Positions 25,278 to 33,817 of a DNA stretch of 64,000 nt are shown piece by piece. This DNA comes from Flavobacterium pectinovorum (GTDB taxonomy: Bacteria; Bacteroidota; Bacteroidia; Flavobacteriales; Flavobacteriaceae). Position numbers and translations under genes: made by a program. The DNA is taken from the NCBI RefSeq assembly GCF_022802975.1, contig NZ_JAFEVZ010000005.1, positions 62,001 through 126,000 of the forward strand, written 5' to 3'. The first letter of the stretch is position 1. Each line of letters opens with the position of its first letter. The notes under the pieces were generated by a model. That model saw nothing but the letters and a program-made list of their open reading frames with translations. It searched no databases and had not been told where the DNA came from.

Positions 25278-25285
25278 CAAATTTA
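25278..25285 (-). promoter_or_regulatory. -7 element of the putative gdhA leader promoter
   Basis: TAAATTTG on the minus strand matches the Bacteroidota TAnnTTTG consensus. It sits in AT-rich DNA with no convincing -33 element. Confidence 0.45.
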
Positions 25286-25389
25286 TAAATATATTTTATA
25301 AATTCTATAGAATTGGTAGAGTTATTTTTTAAAAAAAAGAAAATATTTACAAACCTATTGTAAATTAAGGCTTTAAGAAAAAATAATTT

Positions 25390-26244
25390 TTAATTAATTT
25401 GAGAAAAAACAATGAAAACAATTGCAATTAAAGCCAAAATAACTCCCAAAAAGTTCGTTTTTGATAATTTCTCATTGAAAAAGAACACCCCAACAAGGCT
25501 TCCTAAAACAATAACACCCATATTCATTCCGGCAAAAACAGTGGATGGATTTTCAGAAAACGCTTTATGTGCTTTAAGGTAAAACAATATATTTCCGAAA
25601 TTAAAAAGTCCAACCAATGATCCGAAAAAGATATTTTTAAGTTCCAATTTTACTTTTTTCAGAACTGTATTATAAATCATAATAAGTAAGGAGACGGCCA
25701 AAGCAATATCAAATACTACAAATAAAGAAGTTGTATAAGGCAAAGTACTGTAAAGTGCTATTTGTTTAAACAGAATATCGATTACACCAAATCCAAGTAA
25801 AACAATCGCAGGATATAGCCTTTTATTTTGCTCATTTTCGGAAGGTTTTCTCAAGAGGAACAAAAGTGCCCAAAAGCCAATCACAAGCCCGATTACTTTA
25901 TAGGAATTAAATTCTTCCTTAAAAATAAACCATGCTGCCAATATTGGTATAAAAAGAGATAATCGCTGGGCGGCGTCTGTTTTTACAATTCCCATATACT
26001 TAATTGATGCCGCTAAAAAAAGAAAAACAACGGGTAAAAGAACTCCTATGCTCAGATAAATATTCCACGGAGCACTTGCTGTAACCTCATCCAGATTTGG
26101 ACTAAAAGTAAAATAGCAAAATAAGATTGCAAATACATAATTAAACGTAATTATCTGAACCGGATTACAATTATAATGGCGGGTTATTTTAAAAATCACA
26201 CCTACTGTTACACTGCAAACAATACTTAAAATCAGAAACAACAT
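25390..26244 (-). CDS. DMT-superfamily (EamA-like) transporter
   Basis: From ATG 26244 the protein has 284 aa and about ten membrane helices in two five-helix halves, the usual drug/metabolite transporter layout. The C-terminal half ends with the typical FFNEKLSKTNFLGVILALIAIV motif. A TTG- or ATG-started extension to 26325 would cross the terminator of the upstream gene, so it is rejected. Substrate unknown. It is separated from the neighbouring transporter by a terminator and is probably transcribed on its own. Confidence 0.8.
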   Translation of the reverse strand: MLFLILSIVCSVTVGVIFKITRHYNCNPVQIITFNYVFAILFCYFTFSPNLDEVTASAPWNIYLSIGVLLPVVFLFLAASIKYMGIVKTDAAQRLSLFIPILAAWFIFKEEFNSYKVIGLVIGFWALLFLLRKPSENEQNKRLYPAIVLLGFGVIDILFKQIALYSTLPYTTSLFVVFDIALAVSLLIMIYNTVLKKVKLELKNIFFGSLVGLFNFGNILFYLKAHKAFSENPSTVFAGMNMGVIVLGSLVGVFFFNEKLSKTNFLGVILALIAIVFIVFSQIN

Positions 26245-26284
26245 ATAAATAATTTTAATGTAAAAATAGTGTTTAAAATCATTC

Positions 26285-26323
26285 AAAAAAAAGCCCGGAC
26301 AGATTAAGGAAAATCTTCCGGGC
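26285..26323 (-). terminator. terminator of the RarD-like transporter gene
   Basis: On the minus strand GCCCGGAAGATT pairs with AATCTGTCCGGGC, with one bulge, and is followed by seven T, 20 bp after the stop at 26345. Confidence 0.85.
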
Positions 26324-26344
26324 AAATTTATATTCTTAACTTTT

Positions 26345-27256
26345 TTAATTCTTTGCTGATAATATTCGTTTTTGCCTCATTGCAAAAAGATGATGTGAAT
26401 TAAAAACCAGTACAGCCATAAAAATAATACTGTACGCCAGAATTTGTAATGGACTAATTTTTTCTTTGTAAACAACATTTGCCAATATAAAAGCAATCAT
26501 CGGATTGATATTTAATAACATTCCAACCGTTGAAGAATTGATTCCGGACAGTGCATATAAATTTAAAAACAGCGGTATAATCGTAAAAAATACTGCAATC
26601 ATTTCAATACAAAAATAAAACGTAAATTCTGTTGGAACCGAACCGCTATATACAGGATAAAACGGTAATAAAAACAAGGCAGCTAATGTAATATGAAATG
26701 TTAGAACAATAAACGTATCAAAGCCTTTGTTAACCCGCTGGCTAACCAAATAAGAAGCATAAGTCAATCCGATAATAATACTAAAAAACATATCCATAAT
26801 ATCTGCATACGATAATAGCAAACAGCCCGAAATACTTAATCCTACTGCCAGCCATTGTGTTTTCTTTAATTTTTCATGCAAAATAAAATAAGCCAGCAAA
26901 GTCGTTAAAATAGGACAAACCAAATACGCCAGAGAAGTTGCTTTTACGCTTACATGATTCATTACATAAATAAACGTAAACCAATTCGACATCAGAAAAA
27001 AGCTTCCTCCGATGTTCAGGAAAATTGTTTTTCTTTTTCCGGAAGCTGATAAAGCCCTGAAATTTTTAATTGTTTCCTGTACTTTTTTTCTTTTGAAAGC
27101 AAAAACAATCAGCAACATTAAAATGCTACAGCTAAAAACGCGAAAGAACAGAATATCCAGTGAAGCATATTCATGTATTGGTTTTAACACAAGACTAAAA
27201 AATCCCCAAATGGTATAAGCCGTAATAGCCGCTATGTAATATTTTGTAGTTTTCAT
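26345..27256 (-). CDS. DMT-superfamily transporter, RarD/EamA type
   Basis: The 303-aa protein has ten predicted membrane helices in two EamA repeats. Typical segments are TAYTIWGFFSLVLKPI at the N-terminus, ATSLAYLVCPILTTLLAYFI at the end of the first half, and SSTVGMLLNINPMIAFILA with YKEKISPLQILAYSIIF in the second. It is probably an inner-membrane amino-acid or metabolite exporter. It is divergent from a MocR-type regulator with about 100 bp between starts, which suggests control by that regulator. Confidence 0.85.
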   Translation of the reverse strand: MKTTKYYIAAITAYTIWGFFSLVLKPIHEYASLDILFFRVFSCSILMLLIVFAFKRKKVQETIKNFRALSASGKRKTIFLNIGGSFFLMSNWFTFIYVMNHVSVKATSLAYLVCPILTTLLAYFILHEKLKKTQWLAVGLSISGCLLLSYADIMDMFFSIIIGLTYASYLVSQRVNKGFDTFIVLTFHITLAALFLLPFYPVYSGSVPTEFTFYFCIEMIAVFFTIIPLFLNLYALSGINSSTVGMLLNINPMIAFILANVVYKEKISPLQILAYSIIFMAVLVFNSHHLFAMRQKRILSAKN

Positions 27257-27356
27257 GGGATTTCTTTTTGTTTGATATTTAATGAAGCAAATTTCTTAAA
27301 AATAAAACAGCAATACAGATACAGTTTTTGTAAATTGCACCATAACAGTTTTTTTT

Positions 27357-28784
27357 ATGAAAAATTCAAATTACTTGTATTTACAGTTTGCCAATGTTAT
27401 AGAAAAACAAATAAAATCGGGTCTTTTAAATGTTGGCGATAAATTGCCTTCAATTCGTGAAGTCTGTGCAGAAACAGGCTACAGCATGAGTACCGTAAGC
27501 AAAGCTTATTATGAAATTGAAAGCCGGTCGTTAATTGAATCAAGACCGCAATCGGGTTATTATGTGAGTAATATTTCGGCAAGAATTGCTCCTGAACCAA
27601 CTTCCAGCTCACCTATTCTGACCACTCAAAATATTGAAAGAGAAGATTTGATTGATTTGGTTTATGGTAATATGACAGATCAAAATGTTACGATGCTTTC
27701 TCTGGGGTTTCCGTCAAACGAGCTTCTTCCTATTGCCAAATTAAACAAAGGGATGGTTCAGGCGATGCGTCAACTACCAAATAGCGGAACCAGTTATGAA
27801 GAAATACAGGGAAATGTTAATCTTAGAAGAGAAATTGCCCGCTGGTCTTTTTCCTGGGGAGGTTCTTTAACTGAAGATGATATTATTACAACCCCGGGCT
27901 GTGTAAGCGCAATTTCGTATTGCCTTATGGCTGTCACAAAACCGGGAGATACGATCATTACAGAAAGCCCTGTTTATTTTGGTGTTTTACAACTGGCGAA
28001 ATCATTAGGTTTATATGTAATGGAATTGCCTACCAATATGACTACCGGAATAGAATTAGAAGCCTTAAAAAAAGCCATTTCAACCAAGAAAGTAAAGGCT
28101 TGTGTATTAATGAGCAATTTCAGCAATCCATCAGGCAGTATGATGCCTAATGAGCATAAAAAAGAAACCGTTCGCTTAATGGAATTGCATAATATTCCGC
28201 TTATCGAAGATGATATTCACGGTGATTTGTATTTTGGCTCAGCCAGACCAACAAACTGCAAGACGTATGATGAAAGCGGTATTGTAATGTGCTGCAGTTC
28301 AGTATCTAAATCTTTGGCTCCGGGATATCGTGTAGGCTGGGCTATTCCCGGAAAATTCAAAAAAGAAATATTACGAACAAAATTATACCACACCATCTCC
28401 TCTCCTACCATTACACATGAAGTTGTTGGGGATTTTCTGAAACATGGCCGATACGAGAATCATCTTAGAAAAATTCGTCAGATTCTGAATCAGAACTGCA
28501 ATAATTATATCAACACGATTTTAGAATCTTTCCCAAAAGGGACTAAAGTTAGCCAGCCTCAGGGCGGTTTTTTTCTATGGATTGAACTGGATAAAAAAAT
28601 AGATACTGCCGAATTTTATCATTTGGCCATGAAACACAATATCAGCATTGCTCCCGGACGTATTTTTTCTTTCCAGGATCAATTTTCAAATTGCATGCGA
28701 CTGAGTTTTGGTTTACCGTGGACAAATGAATTACGCCAATCTATACAAACATTAGGAAAACTGGCGGCTCAGCAAACTTTATAA
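27357..28784 (+). CDS. MocR-family regulator (GntR helix-turn-helix fused to an aminotransferase-like domain)
   Basis: The 475-aa protein has an N-terminal winged helix of the GntR type (residues about 8-75, DKLPSIREVCAETGYSMSTVSKAYYEIE). A fold-type I aminotransferase domain follows. The PLP-binding Lys lies in CSSVSKSLAPGYRVGW (K318) and the Asp/Tyr region in LMSNFSNPSGSMM. MocR proteins use bound PLP-amino acid adducts to control transport or metabolic genes. Divergence from the RarD-like transporter makes that gene the likely target. Confidence 0.92.
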   Translation: MKNSNYLYLQFANVIEKQIKSGLLNVGDKLPSIREVCAETGYSMSTVSKAYYEIESRSLIESRPQSGYYVSNISARIAPEPTSSSPILTTQNIEREDLIDLVYGNMTDQNVTMLSLGFPSNELLPIAKLNKGMVQAMRQLPNSGTSYEEIQGNVNLRREIARWSFSWGGSLTEDDIITTPGCVSAISYCLMAVTKPGDTIITESPVYFGVLQLAKSLGLYVMELPTNMTTGIELEALKKAISTKKVKACVLMSNFSNPSGSMMPNEHKKETVRLMELHNIPLIEDDIHGDLYFGSARPTNCKTYDESGIVMCCSSVSKSLAPGYRVGWAIPGKFKKEILRTKLYHTISSPTITHEVVGDFLKHGRYENHLRKIRQILNQNCNNYINTILESFPKGTKVSQPQGGFFLWIELDKKIDTAEFYHLAMKHNISIAPGRIFSFQDQFSNCMRLSFGLPWTNELRQSIQTLGKLAAQQTL

Positions 28785-28803
28785 AATACTGCAATTTAAA
28801 CAT

Positions 28804-28840
28804 AAAAAAAACCGGACAGCACAACTACCTACTGTCCGGT
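28804..28840 (-). terminator. terminator of the bestrophin gene
   Basis: A perfect 9-bp stem ACCGGACAG / CTGTCCGGT is followed by seven T on the minus strand, about 30 bp after the stop at 28872. It may also stop the convergent mocR transcript. Confidence 0.85.
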
Positions 28841-28871
28841 CAACAATTAAAAGACCAAGAATTAATTTAAT

Positions 28872-29819
28872 TTACAAAACAAAATAAGCGTTGCTGTCCA
28901 CTTTTTTAGACTCGTTTTCTAAATCAAACTCTTTTAGAATATCAAATTCGCTTTGATATTCATTCAGCATCTGCTTAATATTTTTTTCGATTGTATTTGC
29001 AATAGCCGTAACAGGCGTATCTGTTGCTCTGTTTTCGAAAGGATCCTGCAAATGAATCGCCATTCTTTCGATTAAAAAGAAAGCTGCCGCAATAGCCGTA
29101 ATTAACGGAATCGCAAACCAACTTAAAACACTTGTTAACCCAAAAGGAAGCAGAAAAACAAATAAACACAGTGTTAATCGAATGTACAAGCTGTATGTGG
29201 TTGGGAAAATCGTATTTTTAATTCGTTCACATTTCCCCATTTCATCACACAATCTCGAAAGCGTATTGTCAATTTCTACCTGCTGATACATGTTGATACG
29301 CTTCTCATTTTTAGCATTTCTAAGATCCCTTGCATGCAGCATTAAAATAGCATTTGGTACATTTTGATGATTTTTGATATATTTTATTTCTTCTTCACTC
29401 ACTAAGCCGGCAAGTGGTTTTAGAGCGTCTTTATTTCGAAGTGCCTGACCTAAACTATAGCACCATGCAATTTGTCTTTTGGCAAAATTTTCTTTAAATT
29501 CACTGGCCTCAACAGAAAAATCCGGATCTTTGTAAAACGTCAAAACCTGACGAATTAATGTTCTTGAATCATTTACAACTGCTCCCCAAACGATTCTGGC
29601 TTCCCACCATCTGTCATAAGCCTGATTAGACTTAAAAGCTAATAATAAGGAAATAATCGTCCCGATCATGGTTGGAATTGCAATCGGAATATCAACGGGC
29701 AGATTGATGAAATAATGATGAAAAATCTCAAATAATATCGTGTAAGCCAATACGAGAACAATTTCTACTTTAATTTTCCCGAGAACGTACTTCATTGGTA
29801 TTCTTTTCTTTAACAACAT
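28872..29819 (-). CDS. bestrophin-family channel protein
   Basis: The 315-aa membrane protein of the bestrophin (UPF0187) family forms pentameric anion or cation channels. It has two N-terminal helices (IVLVLAYTILFEIFHHYF and IGTIISLLLAFKSNQAYDRWWEAR). The second holds the conserved FKSNQAYDRWWEARIVWG motif. The second hydrophobic block (about 205-250) precedes HLQDPFENRATDTP, the family's C-terminal signature. An internal ATG at 29795 is an alternative start. Confidence 0.92.
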   Translation of the reverse strand: MLLKKRIPMKYVLGKIKVEIVLVLAYTILFEIFHHYFINLPVDIPIAIPTMIGTIISLLLAFKSNQAYDRWWEARIVWGAVVNDSRTLIRQVLTFYKDPDFSVEASEFKENFAKRQIAWCYSLGQALRNKDALKPLAGLVSEEEIKYIKNHQNVPNAILMLHARDLRNAKNEKRINMYQQVEIDNTLSRLCDEMGKCERIKNTIFPTTYSLYIRLTLCLFVFLLPFGLTSVLSWFAIPLITAIAAAFFLIERMAIHLQDPFENRATDTPVTAIANTIEKNIKQMLNEYQSEFDILKEFDLENESKKVDSNAYFVL

Positions 29820-29860
29820 ATTTTCGGTTTTAAATTAATACTACAGCTAGTCCTTAGTAA

Positions 29861-29990
29861 TTAGTGATTAGTCCTTAGTTTTTTATAAATAATCTTAAAA
29901 TTACATTGCCTGCTGTTGTGAATTTGGGGTATTCAAAAACTTAGGACATGCAAAAGCCTAAAGACTAAGAACTAAGGACTTAGTCACTAA
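29861..29990. repeat. inverted short-word repeat
   Basis: TTAGTGATTAGTCCTTAGTT (29861-29880) is nearly inverted at 29971-29990 (ACTAAGGACTTAGTCACTAA). Each arm is built from repeats of a TTAGTCC-like word. It fills the gap between two minus-strand genes. Confidence 0.6.
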
Positions 29991-29995
29991 AACAA

Positions 29996-30712
29996 TTAAA
30001 CCAGTTCTTCGTATAATGAAAGTACCGGAAGTCCCAGTTTTTCATTAATATTTTGTTTTTTTACTTTTTTAAATTTGATTTTTTCTCCTTTGCGGGTTTC
30101 AACTAACAAATCGATCTCGTATTTTGAAATCGCTTCAGATAAAGGAGCTATATTTTCGTAATCTTCAGTTTTTGAAGCCTGACTTACAATTTCATAAGAA
30201 AAATTATTGCTCAGAAACTGCTGCACATCTTTGACATGCATATTGGCACTGCTGTTTTCAATATAAAGTGCTTTTGTAAAATCTTCTTTGAATTGTTCGT
30301 TACCTAAATGCAGAATCGGGCATTTTTGATTTCCAGCCAATTGTACCAGATACTGGTGGATACGTTTTGTTTCCTGCTTATAAGAATACGGAAGGATCAC
30401 TAATTTTACAGAAAAATTTTCAATTATCCTTCTAAAAATAGGCAATGAAAGACCGTATTGATTGTGAATTTTAATTTTGCAGTTTTTGGTATGATCGATC
30501 ATATACCTGCAAGTTTCCAAAACTTCTTCCTGACTTTTGGTTAGTCCAGTTCGCATTTCGCGCAAAAAGTGAGAAGATGAAAAAGAATCCGGCGTTTCAG
30601 AAACCATCATCAAAACAATTTCACATTCTGTTTTTTTCGCCTGGCTTATTGCCGATTTTACAGCTGAAATTGTATCGTCTTTTAGAGTCGTAGGTATCAG
30701 GAAATTTTTCAT
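29996..30712 (-). CDS. universal stress protein-like protein
   Basis: The 238-aa cytoplasmic protein has a Usp/HUP-fold N-terminal half: a first strand NFLIPTTLKDDTISAVKSA, a second strand EIVLMMVSE and the LVILPY strand around 110. The canonical ATP-binding G-x2-G-x9-G motif is not clear, so nucleotide binding is doubtful. The C-terminal half (YEIDLLVETRKG) may be a second, degenerate Usp unit. It follows the histidine kinase gene by 78 bp on the same strand and may belong to the same transcript. Confidence 0.65.
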   Translation of the reverse strand: MKNFLIPTTLKDDTISAVKSAISQAKKTECEIVLMMVSETPDSFSSSHFLREMRTGLTKSQEEVLETCRYMIDHTKNCKIKIHNQYGLSLPIFRRIIENFSVKLVILPYSYKQETKRIHQYLVQLAGNQKCPILHLGNEQFKEDFTKALYIENSSANMHVKDVQQFLSNNFSYEIVSQASKTEDYENIAPLSEAISKYEIDLLVETRKGEKIKFKKVKKQNINEKLGLPVLSLYEELV

Positions 30713-30789
30713 AAGTATAATCTTTTAGTTTATACAGACAAAATAACAACCTGATAATTAGACGGGTCTTAATTTAAGATTAGAATTTC

Positions 30790-32193
30790 CTAAGATTCTA
30801 CATTAGAATTCTTAATGTTCTTTTTTTTATCGTTTGATTTTTTAAAAACAATGGTTACAATCGTTCCTTTATCCTGTTCCGATTGTACTTGTATTTCTCC
30901 ATCGTGCATGCGAATGATTTTAGAAGCCAATGGAAGCCCCAAACCATAACCTATATATTTCGCAGCAATTTTTCCTCTAAAAAAAGGTTCGTACAAATGC
31001 GGAATATCTTCAGGCGGAATACCAATTCCGATATCATTTATCGAAATTTTAATCACCTCATTATTTGCAGAAAGCGTTACAAATACCTCATTATTATCAG
31101 AATATTTTACACCGTTGGTAATAATATTATTGATGGCAAGCTCTAAAAGCGGCTTATTACATGCAATCAACAGCATATTAGAATCTTTTGGAGCAAAATT
31201 AAGTTTGATACTGACACGGTTATCCGGAAAAATTTTATCCAAATCTGATTTTACCTCCAATAACAATTCATCGATTCGGGCGATATCCAAAACTTGTTTA
31301 TTGCCATCGTAACCGGTTTGAGTAAGTTTAAGCAAACTTTCCGTTAAGTTTCCTAATTTGGATGCCTGACTGTAAATATTTTCTAAAGACTGCACATATT
31401 CTTCTTTTTCACGATCTTTCAAAAGCATGATTTCTGCCTCGGCAATTATGGTTGTAATAGGTGTTTTTAATTCATGCGATGCATTATTAATAAAATTTGC
31501 CTGAATTTCAAAAGAGGTCTCCAATCGGTCCAGCATATCATTAAAAGTTGCTGTCAAATCTGAAATTTCATCTGAGTTTTTAACTTCCGGTAATCTGTTA
31601 TGAAGGTTTGAAGCACTGATTCTGTTTACTTCTTTGGTAATTCTGGCTACTGGATTAATAACGCGTTTTGCCAAAAACCGACCTAATATGAAAGCTAAAA
31701 ATATAAATCCGATGCCTCCAAAAAGTAATATTTTTACAATATAAACGGTTGTCGTTTTTCCTCTTCGGTCACGTGCCCCAACAATTACAATATATTTTTG
31801 GTTTCTTTCTGTAAAAACCTGTCCCAGATAATATTTACTGTTAATTTCAAAATAGTCTTTTCCGGTCTGGAGAATATTGGAATAAAATTCATTCGGAAGA
31901 TTCAGTTTTGTATTATAATCAAAACTATTGGCACTGTTTATTTTAAGAACATACTCTTCTTCTTCGATCAGTTCTTCGAGTCCGTTTTTCTTTAAGTTAC
32001 TGTAATATTTTATTTTTTCAGGATCATGCTGAAAATGAATAGAAGCCACAATTTTTGACCGGTCTTCCAGCCTTTTTAAGAAATGATAGCGGTTATTCTC
32101 CCTAAACAAAACGAATACTATGATACTCAATAGCAAAGTACTAAAGGTAGAAAGTGCTACATAAGTAAAAGTTATTCTTTTTCTGATATCCAT
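30790..32193 (-). CDS. two-component sensor histidine kinase
   Basis: The 467-aa inner-membrane kinase has TM1 at about residues 9-30, a periplasmic sensor region (31-150), TM2 at about 153-172 and a HAMP domain (173-226). The HisKA helix carries the phospho-acceptor H240 in FINNASHELKTP. The HATPase domain has the N-box (LAINNIITNGVKYS), G1 (NDIGIGIP) and G2 (GYGLGLPLASKI). It begins 1 bp after the response regulator stop, so the two are coupled. The signal is unknown. Confidence 0.94.
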   Translation of the reverse strand: MDIRKRITFTYVALSTFSTLLLSIIVFVLFRENNRYHFLKRLEDRSKIVASIHFQHDPEKIKYYSNLKKNGLEELIEEEEYVLKINSANSFDYNTKLNLPNEFYSNILQTGKDYFEINSKYYLGQVFTERNQKYIVIVGARDRRGKTTTVYIVKILLFGGIGFIFLAFILGRFLAKRVINPVARITKEVNRISASNLHNRLPEVKNSDEISDLTATFNDMLDRLETSFEIQANFINNASHELKTPITTIIAEAEIMLLKDREKEEYVQSLENIYSQASKLGNLTESLLKLTQTGYDGNKQVLDIARIDELLLEVKSDLDKIFPDNRVSIKLNFAPKDSNMLLIACNKPLLELAINNIITNGVKYSDNNEVFVTLSANNEVIKISINDIGIGIPPEDIPHLYEPFFRGKIAAKYIGYGLGLPLASKIIRMHDGEIQVQSEQDKGTIVTIVFKKSNDKKKNIKNSNVES

Positions 32194-32194
32194 T

Positions 32195-32869
32195 TTATGG
32201 TTGTATAACGTAACCTAACCCTTTCATGGTGTAAATAAGTTTGGTTTTATAAGGTTTGTCTATTTTTTTTCTTAAATACGTGATATAAACATCAACAACA
32301 TTGGTATTCATATCAAAATTAATGTCCCAGACATTATCCAGAATCTGATCTCTGGATACAATTCTGCCTGTATTTTTGGCCAAATAATATAATAATTTAA
32401 ACTCTTTGGCAGTTAAAACAATCGATTCTCCTTCACGTTTTACTGTTTTTGCTTTACCGTTTATTTCGAGATCGCCAATTACGATCGTATCCACTTTATC
32501 TGTTTCCAGATTGGCTCTTCGGTTTAATGCGTTTACTCTTGCATCGAGTTCTCCAAACTTAAAAGGTTTAACCAAATAATCATCTGCACCTGCATTGAGT
32601 CCGGTTACAATATTTTCTGAAGTCCCCAGAGCTGTTAAAAGTAAAATCGGAACAAAGTTTTTGGCGGCACGCAATCTTCTGCAAATTTCGATTCCGTTAA
32701 TATCCGGCAACATTACATCCAAAACTACTACATCAAAAGTATAATTATGAATCATTTCTAATGCCGTTTTACCATCAAGGGCCACACTTACATCGTTATT
32801 GTTTTCAGCAAATCCTTTGCGGAGAATAGAAAGCAGGTTTGGTTCGTCTTCGACTATGAGTAATTTCAT
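32195..32869 (-). CDS. OmpR/PhoB-family response regulator
   Basis: From ATG 32869 the protein has 224 aa. The receiver domain has acidic residues VEDEP, phospho-acceptor D51 in VVVLDVMLPDING, a Thr in LLTALG and the Lys in LVKPFKFGEL. The C-terminal winged helix (about 125-222) includes LTAKEFKLLYYLAKNTGR and VVDVYITYLRKKID. An ORF extension to 32920 adds 17 residues not found in the family. First gene of the operon with the kinase. Confidence 0.95.
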   Translation of the reverse strand: MKLLIVEDEPNLLSILRKGFAENNNDVSVALDGKTALEMIHNYTFDVVVLDVMLPDINGIEICRRLRAAKNFVPILLLTALGTSENIVTGLNAGADDYLVKPFKFGELDARVNALNRRANLETDKVDTIVIGDLEINGKAKTVKREGESIVLTAKEFKLLYYLAKNTGRIVSRDQILDNVWDINFDMNTNVVDVYITYLRKKIDKPYKTKLIYTMKGLGYVIQP

Positions 32870-33052
32870 TGTAATGGATTGTATCTTTAACAAAAATAAA
32901 GGATTGAAACGTAAATACAATCTAATAAAACCTGAATTGTGATTTTGTTATGAAGAAAATAAAAAAATTAAAACCGCCTTAGTACATTTGATTTCGATTC
33001 TCTACTCAAAAAAAATCAAAATTGACATTTTCAATAATTAACCGAAGGATTA

Positions 33053-33808
33053 TTAATAATGATAAAATTCACTTATAAAATTTCCATTCTCTTTTTCAGC
33101 TTCATAATAATAAAATCCAATTATAAATTTGGTATTTTCACTCACTTCATTTTTTACTCCTGAACTGCTTTTACTTGACCATTTAGTATTCATTAAAACA
33201 GCGATAAGCTCCTCATCAACTGGGTTACCAAATCCGCTAATTTCTTTAACTTCCTTTATTTCCAAATTTGAAGCAAAAGTTATTTCATAAATACCATAAC
33301 TTTTATTGAGCTGAATGCCTTTATATTTCAATAACTCAAGACTTGAATTACTGGTTTCATGATACAAGGTTTTATCTGTAAAATTAATTTTTTCAGATTT
33401 AAACTTATTTAATATTTCTAATTCAGGATTTGGTTTTACTTGTTTTTTATTTAAATAAAGAAGTCCTGAACACATGCCAACCTCATAAAAACCTTTGTCA
33501 TTTTTATATGCATAGGCTACCAGCTTTGTATTCGCCGGAATAAAAATATCACAGGACGAACCTAAATCTCTGTCACTTCTTCCTCGAACGTAAATCGACT
33601 TAAGTTTGACACCTTTAAATAATTCGTTAATTTTTATATCTGCTCTATAACTATCCGAATTTTTCTGGTTTGGATAAATTTTAGTAATGGTAACAATTCC
33701 AACAAAATCAGACTGAATATATTTTTCAGTAATTGTCTGAGGGTTACAAACACATGCAAAGGAGCTAAACGTTAAAAAGCAAAACAGTATCGAATACAGA
33801 TTTCTCAT
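33053..33808 (-). CDS. secreted hypothetical protein with an NTR/TIMP-like N-terminus
   Basis: From ATG 33808 the protein has 251 aa and a signal peptide ending near FACVC. The mature N-terminus begins with a CxC pair followed by TITEKYIQSDFVGIVTITKIY and a later SSCDIFIPANTKLVAYAY. This pattern recalls the netrin/TIMP-like OB fold, where the N-terminal Cys pair disulfide-bonds into the domain. The C-terminal half (about 130-251) is unrecognised. It starts 9 bp after the MoxR-like gene and is probably in the same transcript. Confidence 0.6.
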   Translation of the reverse strand: MRNLYSILFCFLTFSSFACVCNPQTITEKYIQSDFVGIVTITKIYPNQKNSDSYRADIKINELFKGVKLKSIYVRGRSDRDLGSSCDIFIPANTKLVAYAYKNDKGFYEVGMCSGLLYLNKKQVKPNPELEILNKFKSEKINFTDKTLYHETSNSSLELLKYKGIQLNKSYGIYEITFASNLEIKEVKEISGFGNPVDEELIAVLMNTKWSSKSSSGVKNEVSENTKFIIGFYYYEAEKENGNFISEFYHY

Positions 33809-33817
33809 AAAAACCAA

